A DNA stretch of 7,576 bases from Rickettsia typhi (GTDB lineage: Bacteria > Pseudomonadota > Alphaproteobacteria > Rickettsiales > UBA1997), in assembly GCA_945888585.1 (NCBI GenBank), contig CAMDAI010000059.1, forward strand, positions 1 through 7,576, in the 5' to 3' direction. A program made the translations under genes and the position numbers. Shown piece after piece: positions 1 through 5,430 of this stretch. Every line of letters starts with the position of its first letter. Positions within the stretch are counted from its first letter, which is position 1. A model generated the notes under the pieces. It did no database searches, had not been told where the DNA came from, and worked only from the letters and a program-made list of their open reading frames with translations.

Positions 1-920
1 CAACTTTTGGATTTGCGGTAACTAGCCCATATGGTTTAGCCACTAAATATGATAAGGCTTGGGCTGGACGTTATCAGGCAATAGATAGTTCAATTACGAC
101 AGTTAATTTTAATCCAACCATTTCTTATAAAATTGATCCAAAATTGTCAGTTGGCGCTGGTTTGCAGGCGCAATATATGTCGACAACTTTGACTAATATG
201 GTTGATTATGGTTCTGCTTCTGCCTCAGGAGTTGTCGGATCTGATGACAGGCTTGCTAAAATGAACGGAACTGATTGGGGATATGGTTATAATTTTGGTG
301 TGAATTATAAATTTAATGACAAGACAAAATTTGGTATTGGGTATCGTTCAAAAATTGATCATAAATTAGAAGGAAGATCTGAGGTAAACGGGCTTCAATA
401 TGGCAATTTTAATTCTTCATTAACAACGCCAGAGTCAGTTGATGCAGGTATTTCATATCAAATTAATAAAGATAATGAATTGGTTGCAGACGTTCTTTGG
501 TCTCGTTGGTCTCGATTAAAAAATCTTAATATTTATTCTGAAAATTCTAATTTAAATAAAAATGTGGCTTTTAATTGGCATGATAGTTTTAGATATTCTT
601 TAGGTTATAATTTTAAAGCTAGTGAAAAACTTATAATTAGATCAGGTGCTGCTTACGAAAAAGATGCAATTAACAATAAAAACCGTAGTCCAAGTGTTCC
701 GACTGGTAATAGAATTTGGTTATCTGGTGGCTTTGGTTATAAAATTACCAATCAGGCTACAGTTGATATGTCTTATATGCATCAATTTTATAGAAAGACA
801 CAAAGTGATATTGCCGCAGTTCCAGCTAATGTCGGAATTTCTCCTGGAACTCCTGGTCTCACAACTTCTTATAAAACCCATATTGATACCATTTCTATTG
901 GGTTAAAGTATGAATTCTAA
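1..920 (+). CDS. fadL: FadL/OmpP1-family outer-membrane transporter, 3' part (5' end outside window)
   Basis: The frame is open from position 3, well upstream of the first internal ATG at 144, so the gene enters from the left and 305 residues remain. FadL proteins are usually about 420-450 residues, so roughly the first quarter to third, including the signal peptide and plug, is missing. The visible start has the family hallmark SPYGLATKYDKAWAGRYQA, then NFNPTISYKID and SVGAGLQAQYM. The rest alternates polar and aromatic residues as in barrel strands (FGIGYRSKIDHKLEG, ELVADVLWSRWS, SIGLKYEF). The protein ends in Phe, the usual C-terminal signal for outer-membrane barrel insertion. Family members import long-chain fatty acids and other hydrophobic compounds across the outer membrane; the substrate here cannot be read from sequence. 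The frame is intact to the TAA. Family assignment is firm, and orthology to E. coli FadL is less certain. Confidence 0.93.
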   Translation, partial: TFGFAVTSPYGLATKYDKAWAGRYQAIDSSITTVNFNPTISYKIDPKLSVGAGLQAQYMSTTLTNMVDYGSASASGVVGSDDRLAKMNGTDWGYGYNFGVNYKFNDKTKFGIGYRSKIDHKLEGRSEVNGLQYGNFNSSLTTPESVDAGISYQINKDNELVADVLWSRWSRLKNLNIYSENSNLNKNVAFNWHDSFRYSLGYNFKASEKLIIRSGAAYEKDAINNKNRSPSVPTGNRIWLSGGFGYKITNQATVDMSYMHQFYRKTQSDIAAVPANVGISPGTPGLTTSYKTHIDTISIGLKYEF

Positions 921-1067
921 TGGACTTTTTAAAGATAATGGGTCATTGGTAAAATTTTATTTTGCTTTTTTTCGCAACATATTCATAAGGATTTATTACA
1001 AATTATTGACAAGCCTGAAATGTCCAATACTCCCGGCTTAAGTTTGGTTAATTGAATAATTTTTATA

Positions 1068-2360
1068 GTGTCTCAAGAAGTAATTAATAAAAATAATAAG
1101 ATTTCCGATACTGATTTCTCAATATTGTCCAATCAGGAGCAAACTATTCTGCCAAATAATACAAATAACGCAAAAATAATAAAAATATTAATTGTCGACG
1201 ACAAAGAAACTAATTTAGTCATAATTAAATCTTTATTGGAAAAATATCTAAATATTTTCTGTGAATTAGCAATTGATGATAAGGACGCGATAGAAAAAAT
1301 CTCTCACAATAGCTATAGTATTGTAATGATGGATGTTAAAACACCAATTGTGAGCGAAGAAAATCTGGTAAAAGAAATTAAAAAATTCAATGAAGATATA
1401 GTGATGATAGCCTATTCAACTACTCTGGTTGATATAGATGGATCTAAAATAAAAATTGCCGGATTTAATGATTATTTACAATGGCCAATACAAGATAACA
1501 TGCTTCTTAGAACTATTGCAAAATGGTTGTTGATTAAATGTTATTGGTTTGGTGAGAAGCCATCAGAATTAATGGTTGCTAGTGCTTTGCAGGATAAAAC
1601 TTTACTTTTAGTTGATGATCAGGATTTAAACCGAGTTTTAGTCACTAGTTATTTAATTAAGAATTATGATGTTATTGTTGATCAGGCTTCAAATGGTAGA
1701 GAAGCGGTAGATAAATTTATTGCCAAAGCTAAGGAAGGCAATCCTTATGATTTGATTTTTATGGATGTTAAAATGCCGATTATGGATGGAATTTTTGCCA
1801 CAAAAGAAATTAGAATATATCAGAAAGGAAATAAAATTAAAAATGTTCCAATCATAGCAATTACTGGTGACGGAGATCGAGAAAGTATAAATAAAATTTT
1901 TGATTCAGGTATGGATGATTATTTTATCAAAGGTGATAAATATGACAACATAACTAAAATTCTGGTGCTTTGGACTAATATTGTTGGTGAAAGCAATATT
2001 TATAATGAAAAAATTTCAATTGCCAAACAATCCTTGCAAAGCAATATAATTAATAACTCCTATGGCGAATTATTACCGCAAATAGTTCCTCTTTTTGTCA
2101 AAGAAGGTCAGATTCTAATTGATGCGATGAAAAAAGCCAAAAATGCTAATGATATCATTCAATTAGCTTTTTCTTCTCATGCTTTTAAAGGTGTATGTGG
2201 CAGTATGAAAGCTGAGAGATTATATAAACTTTGTTCTTACATTAGTGACTTAGCCAAACAAGATAAATTTCCTGTTGATGAAGATTGGATTGGTGAAGTA
2301 GAGAGAACTTTTGCTGATACCAAGAAAGAGTTAGCAACTATCTTCGATGAAACCAAATAA
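1068..2360 (+). CDS. Phosphorelay protein: receiver-receiver-Hpt
   Basis: This 430-residue soluble protein has three signalling modules and no DNA-binding or enzymatic output. Receiver 1 (about 38-155) keeps the acid pair D44/D45 and phospho-acceptor D89 (MMDVKTP), but the conserved Lys before the last-strand Pro is Trp (LQWPI, W139), so it is probably impaired. Receiver 2 (about 177-303) looks intact, with D183/D184, D233 (FMDVKMPIMDG), T266 and K288. A C-terminal Hpt domain (about 330-425) has HAFKGVCG with likely phospho-acceptor H371. Known receiver-Hpt proteins shuttle phosphate between hybrid kinases and final regulators. The start is taken as GTG: an in-frame TGA lies at 1053 and the first in-frame ATG is codon 87, inside receiver 1. 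No convincing Shine-Dalgarno sequence precedes the GTG. The sensor kinase downstream on the same strand is a natural partner, by inference. Confidence 0.92.
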   Translation: MSQEVINKNNKISDTDFSILSNQEQTILPNNTNNAKIIKILIVDDKETNLVIIKSLLEKYLNIFCELAIDDKDAIEKISHNSYSIVMMDVKTPIVSEENLVKEIKKFNEDIVMIAYSTTLVDIDGSKIKIAGFNDYLQWPIQDNMLLRTIAKWLLIKCYWFGEKPSELMVASALQDKTLLLVDDQDLNRVLVTSYLIKNYDVIVDQASNGREAVDKFIAKAKEGNPYDLIFMDVKMPIMDGIFATKEIRIYQKGNKIKNVPIIAITGDGDRESINKIFDSGMDDYFIKGDKYDNITKILVLWTNIVGESNIYNEKISIAKQSLQSNIINNSYGELLPQIVPLFVKEGQILIDAMKKAKNANDIIQLAFSSHAFKGVCGSMKAERLYKLCSYISDLAKQDKFPVDEDWIGEVERTFADTKKELATIFDETK

Positions 2361-2404
2361 ATTTTTCTAATAAATTCCAATAAAATGTTGAAATCTGAAT
2401 TTTA

Positions 2405-2426
2405 ATCAACTACTTAGTAGTTTGAT
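2405..2426 (+). terminator. Hairpin after the receiver-Hpt gene, possible weak terminator
   Basis: AACTAC (2408-2413) and GTAGTT (2417-2422) form a perfect 6-bp stem around the loop TTA. ATC/GAT outside adds three pairs past a one-base bulge. It lies about 45 bp after the TAA of the receiver-Hpt gene and is followed by T-rich but not pure-T sequence. A short stem without a clean U-tract makes a terminator only possible; the dyad could instead be a regulator site for the next gene. Confidence 0.3.
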
Positions 2427-2483
2427 GTTGTAATTTAATATCTAAATTATCGTTAAATTTTAATAAAATTATAATTAATAATT

Positions 2484-3261
2484 ATGAAAAGTTTTGCTAA
2501 AATAACCGAAGCTGAAAAAAAAATCGAAAGCAGATTTAGAAAATAAGAGAAAAATCGAAGCTGAAAAAAAATCGAAAGCAGATTTAGAAAATAAGAAAAA
2601 AACCGAAGCTGAAAAAAGATTGGAACCAGATTTAAGAAAAATTAATAATCTTTTGAAAAAAAATGGGGCCATCGAGCATGAGCGTGCCTTGAGGATATTG
2701 AATTTGAATAATTTTTTAGAAGGTAATGATATTGATTCATTAACAGACGAGAAGCTAAAAATAATTCTTGATGGTCCTCTAAAAAACCTCGAACAAAAGA
2801 AACTTATTGTAAATAAGCTCAAGTCAGATTTTGAAGCAAATAAAAATTTAGTTGAAGAGGCTGCTAGAGTTTTAAAAGATAGAATAAATAAAGAATTATT
2901 TGTTGTTGATGGCGGTGAGAAATTTAAAGATTATTTAAAAAATCAAAATTTTGCTCGAAGTGCCAAATATGTATTGGGTTCAGATTCTATTTTTTTAGCA
3001 GATCATTATCCAGAAAGAGATCATGCTCAAAAATTTATTACTGATTGTCACATTGGTGTTCCTAATGAAGAAAATTCTTCGATATTATCAAACTTGATTA
3101 TAGCTTCTATTCAAGAAAATAAAGGGAAGGTAAAAAAGTTAGTACGAGAAGTTGATCAGGAAAAAATAGATAGAGAATGGCGTGTTGCTCTGGGAGTGGA
3201 TCCGGCAGATAGAGTACGAGAGTTAGAATGGAAAAAAGTAGATGGAAAAAATTCAAATTAA
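2484..3261 (+). CDS. Lysine-rich protein of unknown function, first segment, frame broken by an A9 run
   Basis: I do not recognise this protein. The only plausible start is ATG 2484, which reads MKSFAKITEAEKK and then stops after 20 codons, because a run of nine A (2515-2523) throws the frame. With eight A, as in the next repeat copy, the frame continues unbroken to the TAA at 3259-3261. The main frame is open from 2506 but has no internal ATG at all; the first TTG is at 2620, so an independent start is unlikely. The N-terminus carries three copies of a 16-residue charged repeat (TEAEKKSKADLENKRK type), probably helical or coiled coil. After that it is mostly hydrophilic and helix-prone, with a more compact stretch near SAKYVLGSDSIFLADHYPE. 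No signal peptide or membrane segment is visible. Its end overlaps the next segment by 34 bp in another frame. Both a decaying gene and slippage rescue fit. Confidence 0.6.
2505..2649 (+). repeat. Three tandem copies of a 48-bp coding repeat
   Basis: Copy 1 covers 2505-2553 (49 bp), copy 2 covers 2554-2601 (48 bp) and a diverged copy 3 covers 2602-2649. Copies 1 and 2 are nearly identical at the DNA level, so the duplication is recent. They encode TEAEKKSKADLENKRK and IEAEKKSKADLENKKK; copy 3 gives TEAEKRLEPDLRKINN. The single length difference is in the A-run after GCTG: nine A in copy 1 and eight in copy 2. This locates the frame-breaking base in the first segment of the unknown gene. Confidence 0.88.
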
Positions 3262-4169
3262 AAAACAATCTAGAAAAAATTGATGATGCTTTGATTCTTG
3301 GAAAAAGTCAGGTGGTTTTGGATGTTATAAAAGATCGTAGGGATAGAGATTTTACTAATAAACAATTGCCAAAAACTAGTGGTATTAGAATTAGTGGTGT
3401 AACTAGTTTGCAAAGAACAACTGATATACAAAAAGCATTTAAAAAAATTAAAAGAGAGGATGATTTGTTTAAGCCTCTCGCATCTTTTGGCAGTGGAAAA
3501 ACCGCAATGGTTAATGTTTTAAAAGACTGTATTTCTGATTATGGTGCTAGTGTTTGGTATAAGCGCGCTAAGCGTGTTGAGAATAATAAAGCTAATGAAG
3601 AAAGTAAATGGAGAAGAGTTTTTAAGGTTGTTGGGAGAGTGGCAGCAGCGCCGATTAGTGCTGGTCTTAGTGAAGCTGCTATTGCTGTTTTTGGTGGAGA
3701 TAAAAAAAATAATCAGACAATTGGCGATATGGAAAAAGAAATTAATCAAAAATTTATAAAAAAGATGGATAAAGAAAATAAAAATGCTGCTACAGATAAG
3801 CCAAGACATGATTTTGTGATGGGCAATACTTTAGCTGCTATGGATGAGAATAAAACTGAATATGATTATAAAAATTTAAAAGTAACTTTTTTTGTAAAAG
3901 AGGGAAAGGAGGCGAAAGAATTAGGATTGAAGAGTGGTCAGAAAATTGAAGTTGAGTTTAAAGGTTTAACCGGAAAATTTAGTAAAAAACATAAAAATAT
4001 TTCTCAGAATTCTCTTAAGAAACATGGAGCAGAATTTAATAAATTTAAAAATGAGAGAATTTCACTAGCAAAAGAAATGCTGCAAGATTTTGATAGCCAT
4101 AAAGATAATATTAAATTATATGAAGGTGAGAATAAATTTATTGAGGCTTATTGGAAGTGGTTTGGTTAA
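3228..4169 (+). CDS. Protein of unknown function, second segment
   Basis: I do not recognise this protein. The frame is open from 3213, with an ATG at 3228 inside the end of the previous segment, and runs to TAA 4169 (313 residues from that ATG). It could be a translationally coupled cistron, but GAGAG upstream is a weak ribosome site. A -1 step or one extra A near 3244-3252 would instead fuse it smoothly to the preceding segment (VDGKKFKLKNNLEKI). The protein is basic and lysine-rich. One less charged stretch (VVGRVAAAPISAGLSEAAIA, near residues 134-153) looks like a buried or amphipathic helix rather than a clear membrane span. Residues 85-92, ASFGSGKT, match the loose P-loop pattern, without the preceding hydrophobic strand of real nucleotide-binding folds. 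A beta-rich stretch follows (LKVTFFVKEG, GQKIEVEFKG). The final codons meet the third segment in another frame. Confidence 0.65.
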   Translation: MEKSRWKKFKLKNNLEKIDDALILGKSQVVLDVIKDRRDRDFTNKQLPKTSGIRISGVTSLQRTTDIQKAFKKIKREDDLFKPLASFGSGKTAMVNVLKDCISDYGASVWYKRAKRVENNKANEESKWRRVFKVVGRVAAAPISAGLSEAAIAVFGGDKKNNQTIGDMEKEINQKFIKKMDKENKNAATDKPRHDFVMGNTLAAMDENKTEYDYKNLKVTFFVKEGKEAKELGLKSGQKIEVEFKGLTGKFSKKHKNISQNSLKKHGAEFNKFKNERISLAKEMLQDFDSHKDNIKLYEGENKFIEAYWKWFG

Positions 4170-4692
4170 GAAGATTGAGGGGAATAATTTTAGAGGTTTA
4201 GGTGAAAAGATAAACTATCATCATGAGGATGGTAGAAAAGTTGTCATTAAAATCCAAAGCAATTGTGATAACCCGGAATTAAAGATAGGTGATGAAATAA
4301 TAGTGCAAACCCCTTCTCATCTTTTTGGTGCAACCCTAAAACAAAGATATAGAGAGGCAGTAGATATTCTTAAAAATCCAACTTCAGGTAATAATCAAGA
4401 GAAGATTTTTATAAAAAAATCAGGAAAAAAATTGGAACCTATTAATGATTTCTTAGAAATAGACCAATCTTTAAGCAAAGAAGAAAAAAAGAAGGCATTA
4501 AATAATGAAATAATGCCAATAGAAACTCCTGCTTATCAATATAAATTAAAAAGTGATTTTTCTCTTTATCAGAAAAAAGAAAATGGTGAAGTTGAAAAAA
4601 TTCAAGATAATGTAAGGCAAGTTACTTTGGGTGCCTTATATAAAACTAGCAATATTCTTAATCAAGAAGTACAGGCTAAGAAGGGAAAATAA
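4120..4692 (+). CDS. Protein of unknown function, third segment
   Basis: I do not recognise this protein. Its frame is open from 4069; the only early ATG is at 4120, 50 bp inside the previous segment, with no Shine-Dalgarno sequence, and a TTG lies at 4090. Before about 4155 the translation (ILNYMKVRINLLRLIG) looks like out-of-frame shadow. From GLVKKIEGNNFRGLGEKINY onward it looks like real protein, while the previous frame reads naturally up to EAYWKW. This suggests one missing or extra base near 4155-4169 rather than a separate start. The segment contains beta-type strands (RKVVIKIQ, KIGDEIIVQTP), a helical stretch (GATLKQRYREAVDILKN) and a charged tail ending AKKGK. It has no signal peptide or membrane segment. 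Net correction of all three junctions gives 735 residues from ATG 2484 to this TAA. Confidence 0.6.
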   Translation: MKVRINLLRLIGSGLVKKIEGNNFRGLGEKINYHHEDGRKVVIKIQSNCDNPELKIGDEIIVQTPSHLFGATLKQRYREAVDILKNPTSGNNQEKIFIKKSGKKLEPINDFLEIDQSLSKEEKKKALNNEIMPIETPAYQYKLKSDFSLYQKKENGEVEKIQDNVRQVTLGALYKTSNILNQEVQAKKGK

Positions 4693-4789
4693 ACTCCCGA
4701 TCTTTTTAAATTGTTTGAGTATCAAATTGAGAAATGTGTACTCTATTGAATTACTCTTTAGTTTTGTAAGCAATAATTCTTTCTAATCA

Positions 4790-4802
4790 TTCTTAATAAG
4801 AA
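4790..4802. promoter_or_regulatory. Small perfect dyad upstream of the thioesterase gene
   Basis: TTCTTA and TAAGAA are perfect 6-bp inverted arms around one central A, about 90 bp before the thioesterase start. Size and spacing would suit half of a dimeric regulator site, but short AT-rich dyads arise by chance in DNA of this composition. No well-matched promoter was found next to it. Confidence 0.2.
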
Positions 4803-4807
4803 GTTAT

Positions 4808-4836
4808 ATGTACTGAAATAAAGTCTTATTTTACAT
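4808..4836 (+). promoter_or_regulatory. Bulged hairpin in the leader of the thioesterase-kinase pair
   Basis: ATGTA (4808-4812) plus AAATAA (4816-4821) pair exactly with TTATTTTACAT (4826-4836). This gives 11 base pairs with a three-base CTG bulge on the left arm and the loop AGTC. It lies in the 201-bp gap before the thioesterase gene and ends 57 bp before its ATG. Pairs are almost all A-T, so stability is modest. It could be a leader-RNA structure or a protein-binding dyad. It is not a typical terminator because no T-tract follows, and no known riboswitch class is recognisable. Confidence 0.3.
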
Positions 4837-4882
4837 CGGTTTATTAATCATGGTGAGATTTATTTAGTTAATGATAATTTAC

Positions 4883-4886
4883 GGAG
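4883..4886 (+). promoter_or_regulatory. Shine-Dalgarno GGAG of the thioesterase gene
   Basis: GGAG lies seven bases before ATG 4894, ideal spacing. It is the only strong ribosome site in the window and fixes the start of the thioesterase gene. The receiver-Hpt gene, the unknown locus and the kinase gene lack a comparable site. Confidence 0.8.
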
Positions 4887-4893
4887 ATTAGTT

Positions 4894-5394
4894 ATGGAAG
4901 AATTGCAAAACCCAATTCATCAGGAAGATATTTTAAATGTGACTCAAAGCCCTAATCCAAGAATTAATGATAATTCGAAGATTATTGAAAAGAAGACTTT
5001 CACCTTAGATTTTATGACCTCTCTAAAAGATTCAAATGCCTATGGTAATAATTATTTTGCAAAATATTTTGAATGGCAGGGAGTTTGTCGAGAATCTTGG
5101 TTTTTTACATGCATTGCTTCAGATTTTTTAAAATCAATTGGAGTTCTTATTACAAAATCTGCTTTTAATGAGTATAAAAAAGAAACATTTCCTTTTCAGA
5201 AAATTAGATGTTTGTTAAATACTAGAGAAATTAAGAATGCTTCTTTTTATTTAGATTTTCGTTTTTGCGATCCTGAAGATGATGCTGTTATTTTTTCTCA
5301 GGGTTATCAAAAAATAGTGTTTGCGGATCTGAATCGTAAAATTACCAAATTTCCTCTGCATATTCTTGATAAAGTAAGAGAATATAGCCTGTAG
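4894..5394 (+). CDS. Hotdog-fold acyl-CoA/acyl-ACP thioesterase family protein
   Basis: This 166-residue protein is the usual size for a single hotdog domain, with a 30-odd-residue polar N-terminal extension. The active-site loop and central helix are clear at residues 46-67: DSNAYGNNYFAKYFEWQG followed by VCRE. This resembles 4-hydroxybenzoyl-CoA thioesterase-like proteins and especially the enediyne-type thioesterases, which carry a similar GNxYFxxYFxWQGxCRE pattern. Later strands follow (KKETFPFQKIRCLLNT, ASFYLDFRFCD, IFSQGYQKIVFAD). Relatives hydrolyse acyl thioesters, sometimes releasing beta-keto or polyketide acids; the actual substrate is unknown. The start is fixed by GGAG at seven bases. 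No signal peptide is visible, so a cytoplasmic role is expected. The kinase gene begins 36 bp downstream with no terminator visible, suggesting co-transcription. No fatty-acid or polyketide synthesis gene is in view, so a signalling or housekeeping role remains open. Confidence 0.85.
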   Translation: MEELQNPIHQEDILNVTQSPNPRINDNSKIIEKKTFTLDFMTSLKDSNAYGNNYFAKYFEWQGVCRESWFFTCIASDFLKSIGVLITKSAFNEYKKETFPFQKIRCLLNTREIKNASFYLDFRFCDPEDDAVIFSQGYQKIVFADLNRKITKFPLHILDKVREYSL

Positions 5395-5396
5395 TG

Positions 5397-5414
5397 TTTT
5401 GTAAGTTTTGCAAG
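5397..5414. repeat. Tandem 9-bp repeat between thioesterase and kinase genes
   Basis: TTTTGTAAG is followed at once by TTTTGCAAG, one mismatch apart, just after the thioesterase stop. The exact nonamer TTTTGTAAG also occurs at 4762-4770 in the gap before the thioesterase gene, and once inside the kinase coding region near 7429. It may be a binding motif or chance. Confidence 0.3.
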
Positions 5415-5430
5415 TAAATATCGTTGATAT

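Noticed and set aside
144..146. ATG 144 as the start of the FadL gene
   Set aside because: Strong family sequence continues in frame to the left edge, so this Met is internal.
937..972. Terminator after the FadL gene (AATG-GGT-CATT followed by a T7 run)
   Set aside because: The stem is four pairs and the T-run starts 18 bases later, so it is not a convincing intrinsic terminator.
1006..1011. TTGACA as a -35 box before the receiver-Hpt gene
   Set aside because: No acceptable -10 box lies 16-18 bp downstream; the best candidate, AATACT, is only 14 bp away.
1011..1039. AAGCC/GGCTT inverted repeat before the receiver-Hpt gene
   Set aside because: The stem is only 5 bp with a 19-base loop and no T-tract, so it is too weak to call.
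2475..2822. Reverse-strand reading frame rich in Phe and Ser
   Set aside because: It is the complement of the Lys/Glu/Asp-rich coding repeat and neighbouring gene, with no sign of being a real protein.
3519..3809. Reverse-strand frame inside the unknown gene
   Set aside because: It is a shadow of lysine-rich coding sequence on the + strand, with low-complexity Phe/Ile/Ser translation.
4727..4755. TTGAGA...ATTACT as a promoter for the thioesterase gene
   Set aside because: The -10 match is poor; AT-rich DNA yields many similar pairs.
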